Source of the DNA: Rhodanobacter sp. FDAARGOS 1247
Lineage (GTDB): Bacteria; Pseudomonadota; Gammaproteobacteria; Xanthomonadales; Rhodanobacteraceae
Length of the DNA: 64,000 bases
Direction of reading: 5' to 3'
Assembly (NCBI RefSeq): GCF_016889805.1
Contig: NZ_CP069535.1
Location: forward strand, 124,001-188,000
Shown here: positions 24,898 to 35,500 of the stretch, piece by piece
How positions within the stretch are numbered: the first letter of the stretch is position 1
How the letters are laid out: each line of letters begins with the position of its first letter
Position numbers and translations under genes: made by a program
The notes under the pieces: generated by a model
What the model saw: only the letters and a program-made list of their open reading frames with translations
The model's database searches: none
Told to the model about the DNA's origin: nothing

Positions 24898-26514
24898 TCA
24901 GGCCGTGGCGGAGTCGTCTTCGGCGATCGCCCGGCGCAAGGGCTCCAGCTGCTTCGCATAGTGACGCCACTGACCCACCCCGCGGGTATGGATCGACTCG
25001 CGCACCTGGGCGCTGCTCGGCGTGGCGACCGGTGAGGCATTGAGTTCGGGACGCAGGCAGCTTGCTTCCAGCGCCAACCCGCAATGCTCGAGTACCTGGC
25101 GCAGCGTGTGCTGCGGGTCGCGCACCAGCGCGGAGTAGGAAACATCGAGCATGGCGCCGGGAAGATGGTCGTGCCAATGCCGGCTCAGACGTGCGTACTG
25201 GCGGTAGTAATGCGCCAGTGCCTGGAGGTCGTAACTGTAGGGAGAAACATTGCCGAACATGGCCTTGAAGTTCGAGAAGCAGGTGTCGACCGGGTCGCGC
25301 ACCATGTGCAGGATCGGCGCGTGCGGCAGGGCCTTGCGGATGAACGCGACCATCTGGATGTTGGCGGGCAGCTTGTCGATGTAGCAGGCGCGACCGTGGG
25401 CGCGCCACTGGGTCTGCCGAAGGTAGCGTGCGCCCAGTTCGGCGTAGTCGATATCAGCGCTGCGCTCGATCACCTTCAGCTGACCCCGCGCCTTGGCCGG
25501 CGGCACGTCCGCCATCCAGTGCAACTGGCGCCAGAAGTCGATGATCTCGCCAGCGGAGGCGACCTGCGAATGGCTGGACAGCATGCGGTCGAGCAAGGTG
25601 GTGCCCGAGCGCGGCATGCCGACGATGAAGATCGGTGTGGGGCCCTCGAATGCGGGCGACGATGTCGCCGCGGTGGCGTCGCCGAGCGCCGGCATCCGGA
25701 TCAATGCCTCGGTGACCGCAGCTTCGCCCTCGGCGTTGTACGGGTTGAGCTCGTGCATGATGGCGTTGCAACGCGCCAGGCAGTCCCATGCCTCCTGCTG
25801 GCGTTCGAGATCGTCGAGGATCTTGAATTGCGCGTACTCGAATTCCGCGCGGACAAACCTGGCGCCGGGATCGCGGTCCTGCGCGGGCAGCTGACGCAAT
25901 TGTTCCTGCACGAAATCCAGCCGGTTGGCATGCGGCGTCTGCTTGCGCAGATTGACCAGCACCATCGCCGCATCGCCGAAATTCGGCCAGCGTCGCAGGC
26001 ATTCCTCCAGCACCGTGCAGGCGCCCTCGATGTCGCCGCTGAACTGGAGCAGCATCGCATGCAGGTGCAGCTCGCCCGGCGAGTCGACGCCGGCGGCCAG
26101 CGCCCGTTCCAGCAAGGTCTTCGCCGGAGCGATCTCGCCGAGGCTGAAGCGCAGGTGCGCCTGGGCCACCAGCAGTTCGGGCGGCGGCTCCGGGGCCTGC
26201 GCGAGCAGGTCGAGGCAACCGCGCGCGGCGAGAGTTTCGCCCACGGCGACCAGGCGTTGTGCCACGGTCATGATCAGCCGGGCATCACGCGGAAGCCGGC
26301 GCCCCACGCGCAGCAGCAGGGCGGCCGATTCGCGCAGTCGTCCGCGACGGAAGACGACGTTGGCCAGTTCGACCAGCACTCCCGCGTCTTCGGGTACCAG
26401 CGTGGCGAGCGACTCCAGGGTTGCCTGCGCCGCCTCCCATTGCTGCGTGTCGATGCACTGCCTGGCCTGCTGGCGCAGGCCGCTTTCCGCGGTGGAGGCG
26501 TCGGGCGAATTCAT
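24898..26514 (-). CDS. TPR-repeat sulfotransferase
   Basis: 538 residues from the ATG at 26514. Residues about 10-280 are TPR-like helical repeats (QWEAAQATLESLATLVPEDA, LAARGCLDLLAQAPEPPPEL, GDIEGACTVLEECLRRWPNF). Residues about 295-530 form a PAPS-dependent sulfotransferase domain with the 5'-phosphosulfate loop GMPRSGTTLL (301-308) and the 3'-phosphate site VRDPVDTCFSNF (about 405-416). No signal peptide is present, so it is cytoplasmic. The acceptor is unknown; bacterial members of this layout modify proteins, glycans or small molecules. A second gene of this layout occurs at 47002. Confidence 0.85.
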   Translation of the reverse strand: MNSPDASTAESGLRQQARQCIDTQQWEAAQATLESLATLVPEDAGVLVELANVVFRRGRLRESAALLLRVGRRLPRDARLIMTVAQRLVAVGETLAARGCLDLLAQAPEPPPELLVAQAHLRFSLGEIAPAKTLLERALAAGVDSPGELHLHAMLLQFSGDIEGACTVLEECLRRWPNFGDAAMVLVNLRKQTPHANRLDFVQEQLRQLPAQDRDPGARFVRAEFEYAQFKILDDLERQQEAWDCLARCNAIMHELNPYNAEGEAAVTEALIRMPALGDATAATSSPAFEGPTPIFIVGMPRSGTTLLDRMLSSHSQVASAGEIIDFWRQLHWMADVPPAKARGQLKVIERSADIDYAELGARYLRQTQWRAHGRACYIDKLPANIQMVAFIRKALPHAPILHMVRDPVDTCFSNFKAMFGNVSPYSYDLQALAHYYRQYARLSRHWHDHLPGAMLDVSYSALVRDPQHTLRQVLEHCGLALEASCLRPELNASPVATPSSAQVRESIHTRGVGQWRHYAKQLEPLRRAIAEDDSATA

Positions 26515-26608
26515 TCGGGCATGGTACGTCACAGTGAAAGCGCCGGGTTCTGCCGACGTGGCCGGGTCGGCACGACGGGCTTGCCGAAGTTCCGGCGCCG
26601 GACAAGGA

Positions 26609-26636
26609 AAAGCCACCGGCCGGAGCCGGTGGCTTT
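26609..26636 (-). terminator. Intrinsic terminator for the TonB-dependent receptor gene
   Basis: AAAGCCACCGGC-CGGA-GCCGGTGGCTTT forms a 12-bp stem. On the minus strand the stem ends in a T stretch, 24 bases past the receptor stop codon. Confidence 0.75.
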
Positions 26637-26659
26637 CATGTTTCAGTCAAGCCGAGCGA

Positions 26660-29600
26660 TCAGTAATCGTAGGTGACCGACAGACGCACCGTGCGCGGTG
26701 CCTCGTAGAACACGGCGTCGCCGTAGCTGTTGTTGACGTAGACGGTATCGGCCGCCGGATCGCCATTCGCATCCACGCCGCCGTTATAGGCCGACTCGCC
26801 GATCGGATCCGTCTGGGTGGCCTTCTGCTCGTTGAACACGTTGAAGACATCCAGGTTGAACGCCAGCTTGTGCTGGGCGAACTCAGGCATGTAGTGGATG
26901 CCCAGGTTGAGCGGCTTGGTCCACGGGGTATGTCCCGGATCTCCCGGCGATACGCGGGTACCACCGCACCAGTGGTAGTTGCCGCTGCCGCCGGCGTTGT
27001 AGCCGCTCGGATCGCCTACGCCATCCGCGCCGTAGTAGCCAAGGCAGGACTTGCCGATGCCGGACTGCGCCAGCAGGGTCGCCGAGACCAGCCACTCTGG
27101 CGAGATCTGGTAGTTGCCGCGGATGCGGAGCTGGTGCTTGCGCGTGTTGGCCAGTGAACCGTTCTGGCCATCCATGAGCTGCCAGGAATCCCAGTCTTCC
27201 GTCTTGGAAACGTCACCCTGGCCGAAGTCCGAACGCACCTGACCTTCGGTGTTGCCGAAGCCGCGGCTGTAGGTGTAGTCGATGCGCGCCTGCCACTTGC
27301 CGTCGAACGGATGCTCCAGGTACAGGTTCAGCGAGCCGACCTTGCGCTTGACGCCCTGGCTGTAGCCCCAGTCCTTGGTGCTCATCGACACGATCGTGTC
27401 GCTGGCGCCGCTGCCGGCGTTTGCCCGGATCAGCATGTCGTTGGTCAGACCGGGGTTGATCAGGCGGCAGTAGGCCGGGCCGTACAGCGAATCGGAGTAG
27501 TCATCCGGGTTCAGGCCATTGGACGCCATCTTGGCGGCGATCTGGCTCGGCGAGCACTCGTCGTCGATCGCGGTCTTGAGGTCACGCCACATGGCCTTGG
27601 CGCCGTAGTTCCAGCTCGCGTTGAGCTGCTTGTCGAAGCCCACGATGAACTCGTCCAGGTACTCCGGCTTCAGGTTGCGCGCGGTGACCTGCTCCGGATC
27701 CTTCGGCAGACCGTACTCGCCATCGGGCGAGGTGGTCGGGTCGAGCACCTGGAGACCGGTCGGGACACCCGTGGCCGGGTCGATGCCGGTGTAGCTGTAG
27801 TGGGTGGTGAGGAAGGTCGAAACGTTCGCGGCGCGCTCGGCCGCGTTGTCCGGCAGGGCGAGATAGTAGCGACCCACGTTGCCATAGATCTTGAACGTCG
27901 AGTCGCCGTTCACGTCCCAGCTTGCGCCGATGCGGGGCTCCCACTGGTTCTTCTCGTCGACGAACGCCTTGCCGACATTGTTGTAGTTGGTGAAGTGATC
28001 GTTGCGCAGGCCGATGTTCAGCAGCACGTTGGGCGATACCTGCCAGGCGTCCTGCAGGTAGTAGGCCTTCTGCGACATCGTCATGCTGGTCTGCCAGCCG
28101 ATTTCGCGCGAACGGACGGTGCCGTCGGCGTAGTAACGCCAGTAGTAGTTCAGCGCCGGGTTGTTCGGATTGACCTGCGACGGACCCTGGTTCTGGGCGG
28201 CGTTCTTGATGTTGTCGATACCAACGGCCAGGTCGTGGTCACCCAGGTGGTAGTCGAAGTCGACACGCAGGCCGCGGGTCGAGTTCGAGGCATTCGACGA
28301 GGCCCAGCTGGTGTTGGTCTGGTTGTTGCGGATCGGCGAGCCACCCACCCAGTAGGCCGGGTTCTGGTTGGTTGCCTGCGAGATGAACGGCAGCGGGCTG
28401 GTGTTGCCGTAGATGGTCGGGTTATCGAAGTCCGCCTTGCCGTACAGGACGCTCAGCGTGGCGTTGTCGGTGATGTAGCTGGTGAAGTGACCGATGTAGA
28501 ACTGGGCGTTGTCCTTGGTCACGTCGTTGGCGGAGGAGAAATCCGTCGCCTGCAGCGTGTCGTAGTCGTAGTTGTAGGTCGAACCCATGCCGGTGCTCTT
28601 ACGGTTGTTCAATGCCGTCAGTTCGAGCACGTTGCTGTCGGTGATGTTCCAGTCCAGCTTGGCGTAGATCTTGGTGTTGCGGTCCTGGTTGTACTGGACC
28701 TTGGCGGTGTCCACGTCCTGCACGTTGGTGGACTTGGTCTTGGTGGTTTCCGCGGCCAGGAACATGAACAGCTTGTCCTTGATCAGCGGGCCGCCAAGAT
28801 AAGCCGAGTAGACCGTCTCCCACTCGGTGTTGTCGTTGCGGTACTGGTGCAACGTGCCGGGCTTGGTGTCATCCGCCAGCTGGTAGTGGGTGAGGCCGTC
28901 GATGCTGTTGGGATTGGCCACCGACGCAGGAATGGACGGATTGCCGTAACGGTTGTTCTTCGGGGTGCCTTCGAGGTACTTCGGCTGCCAGGAGACCTGG
29001 GCGCCAAAGTGCCATTCGTTGGTGCCACGCTTGCCGAGCTGGTTGATCACGCCGCCGTCGGAGCGGCCGTACTTGGCGCTGTAACCACCGGTCAGCGTTT
29101 CCTGCTGGTCGATCGCGCCGTAGGGCAGCTGGAAGCCGCCGATGTTGCGGTACGGTTCGCCGGTGTTGTAACCGTTCACGTAGTAGGCGTTCTCGGACAC
29201 GCTGGAGCCGCCGAAGGCAACCGCATTGGCAAAGTAGCTGCTGCCGCTGACGGTGCCCGGGGCCAGCAGCGCGATGGATTCGGCGCTGTGCGTCACCGGC
29301 AGCCTGCGCAGGTCCGCGGCGGTGATCACGGTGCTGGAGTTGACGCTGGAGACGTCGATGGCCGGCAAGGCATTGGCCTGCACGGTAACCGCGCCGAGCG
29401 AGGTCGTTTCGGTATTGAACGTGACCGTGCTGCCGGCGCCGGGTGCCAGGGAGACCTTGCGGGAATCGACGACGGCTCCGTCCTTCTTGAGCGAGACCGT
29501 GTAGACACCCACCGGCACGTTGCTGATCTGGAAGCGACCGGAACTGTCGACGGCAACTTCGCGGGTCAGGCCGGAGGTGTTGGTGGCAACGACGGTTTCG

Positions 29601-29740
29601 CCCGCGGCGGCCGGTGCCTGGCCGAAGATCGAGCCGGTGGTGGACTGGGCCATGGCGACACCGCCAAGGCTCATGCTCAAGGCCAGCGCCAGCGCGGTAT
29701 GGCGCCAGCCCGGATTGCGGTTTTTATTCTGCTTGCTCAT
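26660..29740 (-). CDS. Oar-like TonB-dependent outer-membrane receptor
   Basis: 1026 residues from the ATG at 29740, preceded on the minus strand by GGGGAGATT. A signal peptide ends near residue 32 (LGGVAMAQ). Residues about 35-115 form a carboxypeptidase-regulatory-like fold (SGRFQISNVPVGVYTVSLKK). The plug follows (about 120-260: LRRLPVTHSAESIALLAPGT), then a long 22-strand barrel. The C-terminus ends in APRTVRLSVTYDY with an aromatic last residue, as outer-membrane proteins do. Oar-type receptors of this order take up unknown large substrates, often peptides or glycans. No substrate-specific genes are adjacent. Confidence 0.9.
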   Translation of the reverse strand: MSKQNKNRNPGWRHTALALALSMSLGGVAMAQSTTGSIFGQAPAAAGETVVATNTSGLTREVAVDSSGRFQISNVPVGVYTVSLKKDGAVVDSRKVSLAPGAGSTVTFNTETTSLGAVTVQANALPAIDVSSVNSSTVITAADLRRLPVTHSAESIALLAPGTVSGSSYFANAVAFGGSSVSENAYYVNGYNTGEPYRNIGGFQLPYGAIDQQETLTGGYSAKYGRSDGGVINQLGKRGTNEWHFGAQVSWQPKYLEGTPKNNRYGNPSIPASVANPNSIDGLTHYQLADDTKPGTLHQYRNDNTEWETVYSAYLGGPLIKDKLFMFLAAETTKTKSTNVQDVDTAKVQYNQDRNTKIYAKLDWNITDSNVLELTALNNRKSTGMGSTYNYDYDTLQATDFSSANDVTKDNAQFYIGHFTSYITDNATLSVLYGKADFDNPTIYGNTSPLPFISQATNQNPAYWVGGSPIRNNQTNTSWASSNASNSTRGLRVDFDYHLGDHDLAVGIDNIKNAAQNQGPSQVNPNNPALNYYWRYYADGTVRSREIGWQTSMTMSQKAYYLQDAWQVSPNVLLNIGLRNDHFTNYNNVGKAFVDEKNQWEPRIGASWDVNGDSTFKIYGNVGRYYLALPDNAAERAANVSTFLTTHYSYTGIDPATGVPTGLQVLDPTTSPDGEYGLPKDPEQVTARNLKPEYLDEFIVGFDKQLNASWNYGAKAMWRDLKTAIDDECSPSQIAAKMASNGLNPDDYSDSLYGPAYCRLINPGLTNDMLIRANAGSGASDTIVSMSTKDWGYSQGVKRKVGSLNLYLEHPFDGKWQARIDYTYSRGFGNTEGQVRSDFGQGDVSKTEDWDSWQLMDGQNGSLANTRKHQLRIRGNYQISPEWLVSATLLAQSGIGKSCLGYYGADGVGDPSGYNAGGSGNYHWCGGTRVSPGDPGHTPWTKPLNLGIHYMPEFAQHKLAFNLDVFNVFNEQKATQTDPIGESAYNGGVDANGDPAADTVYVNNSYGDAVFYEAPRTVRLSVTYDY

Positions 29741-30159
29741 TGGTAATGAATCTCCCCGGATGAAAGGCTCGAAAGCCGAGTGACGTAAATCAGTCAAATG
29801 ATTGAACTGCAAACTGGTTGCGGGCCGGTTGAAGGCAGAGTGGCGATCAACGAATGTTCCGGTCGTTCAGGCAGATAGCCGGGCATCAGCCCCGTACCCG
29901 CGACGTCCAGCAACCTTCTGCCCGAAGGTAAATCCACACAAATGTCGACGTCAACAAAATGTTCAATAAATATTATTGGTCAGTAAAAATTTGCGATGTT
30001 TTTGCGCATTAATCGCAAGATTCTTCGATTAATGGATTAATACCGACAATTTCTCGCGGAAGCTGACTTGAGCATTAATGGCGGGACTCCGGTCTCCCGC
30101 AGATGGATCTCCGCGCCGCCACGGCTCGATTGCGGCAACCCGGCGCCGGCGCTAGAGTT
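29741..30159. other. AT-richer divergent intergenic region
   Basis: About 420 bases without a gene lie between the receptor (minus) and the riboswitch (plus). The stretch 29935-30060 is markedly AT-rich compared with its surroundings (TTCAATAAATATTATTGG, GATTAATGGATTAATACC), as expected for promoters in a high-GC genome. It probably holds both divergent promoters. I could not fix -35/-10 boxes with confidence. Confidence 0.5.
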
Positions 30160-30370
30160 GCGCGGTTCAGGTGTCCCGCCGGCGTACAAGCCAAGGGATG
30201 AAACGGGAAGCCGGTGCGTGGTGTGCGATCACACTGCAAGGCCGGCGCTGCCCCCGCAACGGTAAGCGAGATCCACGAGCGGCGAATGCCACTGTGCAAG
30301 GCACGGGAAGGCGTCGTTCGGGGCATGCGCATCACGGCATGCCGCTCGCCAGCCCGGAGACCGGCCCGAA
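30160..30370 (+). promoter_or_regulatory. Cobalamin riboswitch
   Basis: Characteristic elements occur in the expected order. They are GGTTCAGGTG near the 5' end, GATGAAACGGGAAGCCGGTG (30196-30215), GCCGGCGCTGCCCCCGCAAC followed by GGTAAG (30241-30266), GCCACTG...GGCACGGGAAGGCG (30289-30313), and the B12 box AGCCCGGAGACCGGCC (30351-30366). This is the adenosylcobalamin riboswitch consensus. It precedes btuB by about 150 bases, so vitamin B12 should repress receptor synthesis. Boundaries are approximate. Confidence 0.93.
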
Positions 30371-30516
30371 CGATTCCTGGTGGCTCGCGGTGGGCGAGGC
30401 CGAACCACGTGTCGGTCGTTCCTGCCTGCCCGTCGTTCCGTCTTCCTCCTGCGCGCTTCCGGCCCATGACATTGATGGCGGCGCGCGGGTGCGTCGCCTT
30501 GAGGAAACGAACCGAC

Positions 30517-32367
30517 ATGAAGAAGACCTTGCTGGCAGCGGCGCTGCTTGGCTGCACCCTGGCGGCGCACGCCGCCGACCAGAGCGAAGCGGCCCATCCG
30601 GGCGCCGTGGTGGTCACCGCCACGCGCACCGCGATCACCGTGGACGACGCGCTGTCGTCGGTCAGCGTGATCACCCGCGCCGACATCGAACGGCTGCAGC
30701 CGCTGTCGCTGGCGGACCTGTTGACCGGCCTGCCCGGGGTGAGCTTCGCCAACGCCGGTGGCTATGGCCAGCAGACCTCGCTGTTCCTGCGCGGCACCAA
30801 TTCGGCGCACAGCCTGGTGCTGGTCGACGGCGTGCGGATCGGCGGCATCGGCAGCGGCCTGGCCGCGTTCGAGCAGATTCCGGTGGAACAGATCGAGCGG
30901 ATCGAAGTGGTGCGTGGCCCGCGTTCCAGCCTGTACGGCGCCGACGCGATCGGCGGCGTGATCCAGATCTTCACCCGGCGCGGCTCGCAGGACGGTGCCC
31001 TGCGGCCCTCGTTCAGCGTGACCACCGGCAGCCAGAACCTGCTGCGTGGCCAGTTCGGCCTGTCCGGCGGCAGCGAACACGCCTGGTACAACCTCGCGGT
31101 GGGCGCGCAGCACACCCGCGGCATCAACTCCTGCCGGGTCGGCGCCGGCACCGTGTTCGCCGGCTGCTACACCGACGAGCCCGACAACGATCCCTATCGC
31201 AACGAGAACCTGGTGGCCAATGGCGGCTACCGCTGGGACAACGGCGCCGAACTGCGCGGCAGCTGGCTGCGCAGCCTGGGCGAGATCCACTTCGACGGCA
31301 GCTACCAGAACCGCAGCCGCACCGTGCAGCAGACCGCCGGTGCCGCCTTCAGCTTCAATCCGCTGCAGGCGTGGAAGACCACCTTGAGCGCTGGCCAGAA
31401 CATCGACCGCTACGACAACTACGAGAACGAGAGCTTCGTCGGCTACATCTGGTCGAAGCGCAACCAGGCTTCGTGGCAGAACGACGTCAGCCTCGCCGAC
31501 AACCAGCTGCTGACGCTGGGCGTGGACTGGCAGGGCGAGAAGATCGAGAGCGACACCGGCTTCCTGGCCACCCGCCGTCACGACACCGGCAGTTTTGTGC
31601 AGTACCAGGGCACGTTCGGCCGCAACGAAGTGCAATTGTCCGCACGGCGCGACCACAACAGCCAGTACGGCGACCACGACACCGGCGCGGCGGCATGGGG
31701 CTATCGCTTCGATGGCGGGCTGAAGCTGTCGGCCAGCTATGGCAGCGCGTTCCACGCGCCGACCTTCAACGACCTGTATTACCCCTACGGCAGCGGCAAC
31801 CCGGACCTGAAGCCGGAGAAGTCGCGCAGCGCCGAGCTGGGCCTGAGCCGGCAGCTGGGCTCGTGGAACTGGGCAGTGAACGCGTATCAGACCCGCATCG
31901 ACCAGTTGATCGCGCTGGACAGCAACTACTTCCCGATGAACGTCAGCAAGGCGCGCATCCGCGGTGTCGAGGGCCAGCTCGGCGTGAACCTCGGTGGCTG
32001 GCAACTGCAGGGTTATGCCAGCTGGCTGCAGCCGCGCAACGACGACGGCGGCGTGAACGACGGCAGGGTGCTGCAGCGGCGCCCGGAACACACGGCGCGG
32101 ATCGATCTGGATCGCCGCATCGGCGAGTGGGGCATCGGCGCCACCGTCAACGGCGCCGGGCGCGCCTTCGACGATGCGGCCAACCGTCATGCGCTTGGCG
32201 GCTACTCCACCACCGACCTGCGCGCCAGCTGGCACTTCGCACCGGGCTGGCAGCTGGAAGCGCGCATCGCCAACGTGTTCGACCGCCAGTACGAAACGGT
32301 CTGGTACTACAACCAGCCTGGGCGCAGCGGCTTCCTGACCCTGCGTTACAGCCCCGCGACACGCTGA
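30517..32367 (+). CDS. btuB: TonB-dependent vitamin B12 receptor
   Basis: 616 residues from the ATG at 30517. A signal peptide (1-about 19) is followed by a TonB box (AVVVTATRTAI, about 30-40). The plug is at about 45-150 (ITRADIERLQPLSLADLLTG, SLFLRGTNSAHSLVLVDGVR, IERIEVVRGPRSSLYGADAIGGVIQI) and the barrel continues to the C-terminus. Size and motifs match BtuB. The cobalamin riboswitch directly upstream confirms the assignment. It imports cobalamin across the outer membrane. No btuCDF genes follow in this window. Confidence 0.93.
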   Translation: MKKTLLAAALLGCTLAAHAADQSEAAHPGAVVVTATRTAITVDDALSSVSVITRADIERLQPLSLADLLTGLPGVSFANAGGYGQQTSLFLRGTNSAHSLVLVDGVRIGGIGSGLAAFEQIPVEQIERIEVVRGPRSSLYGADAIGGVIQIFTRRGSQDGALRPSFSVTTGSQNLLRGQFGLSGGSEHAWYNLAVGAQHTRGINSCRVGAGTVFAGCYTDEPDNDPYRNENLVANGGYRWDNGAELRGSWLRSLGEIHFDGSYQNRSRTVQQTAGAAFSFNPLQAWKTTLSAGQNIDRYDNYENESFVGYIWSKRNQASWQNDVSLADNQLLTLGVDWQGEKIESDTGFLATRRHDTGSFVQYQGTFGRNEVQLSARRDHNSQYGDHDTGAAAWGYRFDGGLKLSASYGSAFHAPTFNDLYYPYGSGNPDLKPEKSRSAELGLSRQLGSWNWAVNAYQTRIDQLIALDSNYFPMNVSKARIRGVEGQLGVNLGGWQLQGYASWLQPRNDDGGVNDGRVLQRRPEHTARIDLDRRIGEWGIGATVNGAGRAFDDAANRHALGGYSTTDLRASWHFAPGWQLEARIANVFDRQYETVWYYNQPGRSGFLTLRYSPATR

Positions 32368-32588
32368 GTCGGCCGGCGAAGTTCGAGCCGGCAGGGAAGC
32401 CGGCGCTTCGGCGCCATCGACGGAACGCAGGCGGAACGAACAGGGATGTTCGTGTCCTTGCCGGGTGCATTGCCGGCGCCGGGACGCCCTCGCGATCGGT
32501 TCTCGCCGACCGCCTTGCTCCGCCTGGACCACCGCGGTTGTCGATCGGTGGCGCGCTCCCGTTATGCTTGCGCATCAGGGAGGGCCAT

Positions 32589-35500
32589 TTGAATATTTTC
32601 GCACCGTTGATCCGCCGCCCCGTCGGCACCTCGTTGCTCGCCATCGGGTTGATGCTGGCCGGCTTGTGGGCGTACCTGTTGCTGGGCGTGGCCGCGTTTC
32701 CGTCGATCGAGTTTCCCGGCGTGGCGGTCTTCGCCCAGATGCCCGGCGCCAGCGCGCAGACCATGGCATCGACCGTGGTGGCGCCGCTGGAGCGTCACCT
32801 GGGCCGCATCCCCGGGGTCAAGCAGATGTTCTCCAGCGCCAGCGAAGGCGGCGCCCAGATCCAGGTGCTGTTCGACTTCGGCCGCACCACCGATGCCGCG
32901 GCGCGCGACGTGCAGGCGGCGATCAACGCCGCGGCCGCCGATCTGCCGCCCGGCCTGCCCAGTCCGCCGGGCTTCTTCAAGTTCGACACTTCCCAGGTGC
33001 CGGTGCTGCTGGTCTCGCTGACCTCGACCAGCCTGCCGCCCGACCGCCTGTTCGACCTCACCGACACCTTGCTGAAGCCGGCGGTGGCGCAGATACCGGG
33101 CGTGGCCCAGGTGCAGGTCAGCGGCGGTACGCCCCATGCCGTGCGCATCGCGCTGAACGCCTCGTCGCTGGCGGTCAAGGGGCTGACCACCAACGACGTC
33201 GCCAACGCCTTGCGCGCGGCCAACGTCACCTCGCCGCAGGGCATGCTGAGCAACGGCGTCACCCGCATGACGGTGACCGCCAACGACGCGCTGCACACCC
33301 CGCAGGACTTTGCCTCGCTGATCATCTCCAGCCGCAACGGCGTGCCGGTGCGGCTGTCCGACGTGGCCACGATCAGCAGCGGCCAGCAGGACCAGTACAC
33401 CGCGGCGTGGTTCAACGGCACCCGCGCGGTGACCATGCAGATCAGCAAGCGGCCGGAAGCGAACGCGGTGGCCACCGTCACCGCGATCCGCGCGCAGTTG
33501 CCCGTGCTGCGCAACCTGCTGCCCGCCGACGTGACGATCACCCCGATCTTCGACCTCACCCCGACCACCGAATCGGCGCTGCACGAGGTCGAGGTGGCCC
33601 TGCTGATGAGCATCGTGATGGTGGCGCTGGTGATGCTGGTGTTCCTGCGCCGGCTGCGTCCCACCCTGATCGCGATGCTCAGCGTGCCGCTGTCGCTGGC
33701 CGGCGCGCTGGTGGTGATGTGGATGATGGGCTTCACCCTGAACATCTTCTCGCTGGTGGCGCTGGTGCTGTGCGTCGGCTTCGTGGTCGACGACGCGATC
33801 GTGGTGATCGAGAACATCGTGCGCCACATCGAGCGCGGCATGGCGCCGCTGCAGGCGGCGCTGACCGGCGTGCGCGAGATCGGCTTCACCGTCATTTCGA
33901 TCACGCTGTCGCTGGTGGCGGTGTTCGGACCGATGGTGTTCGGCAACAACATCTTCACCGTGCTGATGCGCGAATTCGCGGTGACCCTGGTGGCGACCAT
34001 CGTGATCTCCGCGGTGGTCTCGCTGACGCTGACCCCGGCGCTGTGCGGCCGCAGTCTGCTGCAGGAGCGGCCCGAAGAGCACGCGCCGGGCCGGCTGGAA
34101 CGATGGGCTGAACGTTTCGACCGCTGGATGCTCGGCGTCTACGAGCGCGCGCTGGACTGGGCCATGCACCACCGTCGGGTGATGCGCTGGCAGCCGCCGA
34201 TCCTGCTGGTGCTGACCGTGGTGCTGGCGATCGCCGTCGGCATCACCGCCGGCGGCGGGCTGATGCCGAAGGAAGACACCGGCCTGTTGCGGGCGCGGAT
34301 CAGCGCGGCGGCGAACATCTCGCCCGCCGAGCTGGCCAGCCGCACGCGGGCGATGGCGGCGATCATCCAGGCCGATCCGGCCGTGCTGGACGTCTCGACC
34401 ATCTTGGGCGGCGGCAACAGCGGCGGCGCGGTCGGCAATCACTCGGTCCTGTTCGTCGACCTCAAGCCGGTGGGCGAGCGCAACGTCAGCGGGCAGCAGG
34501 TGGTCGACCGTCTGGCCGTCCACTTCAAGAACGTCAGCGACCTCGACGTGTCGCTGTCCGCGGTGCAGTTCTTCGGCGGCGGTGGCGGCGGCGGTGGGGA
34601 TGGCGGCGTCGGCCAGTATTCGTTCCAGCTCAACAGCACCGACGGCACGCCGCTGCAGGAGCCCACCCTGCGACTGGCGCGGGTGATGCGCGGGATGACG
34701 CAGTTCAAGGATGTCAGCAGCAGTTTCGACGGCATCGGCAAGCAGCAGATGGTGCAGGTCGACCGCGATGCCGCCGCGCGGCTGCAGGTGGGCATGGGCC
34801 AGATCGACTCGGCGCTGTACAACGCGTTCGGCCAGAACCAGGTCTCCATCATCTATTCGGACATCAACCAGTACCGGGTCGTGCTCACCGCCGACCAGGC
34901 CGGCGAGCTGAGCCCGCAGGCCCTGCTGGGCGTCTACGTGCGCAACAGCCAGGGAAAAATGATTCCGCTGTCCGCGCTGGCGAAGATCGAGCCGCACCTG
35001 GCGCCGGTCACGGTCAGCCACTTCGACCAGCTGGAGTCCGCCTCGATCAGCTACAACCTGGGCAAGGGCATCAGCCAGGCCGACGGCCTCAAGCTGGTCG
35101 ACCAGGCGATCTTCGCCGCCCGGCTGCCGCCCGGCGTGCAGAAGAAGTACACCGGCGACAACCAGAACCTGCTGGACGCCCTGAACAACGCGCTGCTGAT
35201 GCTGCTGGCGGTGATCCTGGTGATGTACGTAGTGCTGGGCGTGCTGTACGAAAGCCTGATCCATCCGCTGACCATCCTGTCCACCCTGCCGGCGGCGGGC
35301 ATGGGCGCCTTCCTGGCCATGCTGGTCACCCACACCCAGCTGACCCTGATGTCGATCATCGCGGTGCTGATGCTGATCGGCATCGTCAAGAAGAACGCGA
35401 TCCTGATGGTCGATTTCGCCCTGGTCGCCGAACGCGAGCGCGGGCTGTCGCCGCCCGCGGCGATCCGCGAGGCGGCGCTGGTGCGCTTCCGCCCGATCAC

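Noticed and set aside
27311..29746. An 811-codon plus-strand frame opposite the Oar-like receptor
   Set aside because: The Val/Gly/Arg-rich composition shows no domain, while the opposite strand encodes a complete receptor with signal peptide and barrel end.
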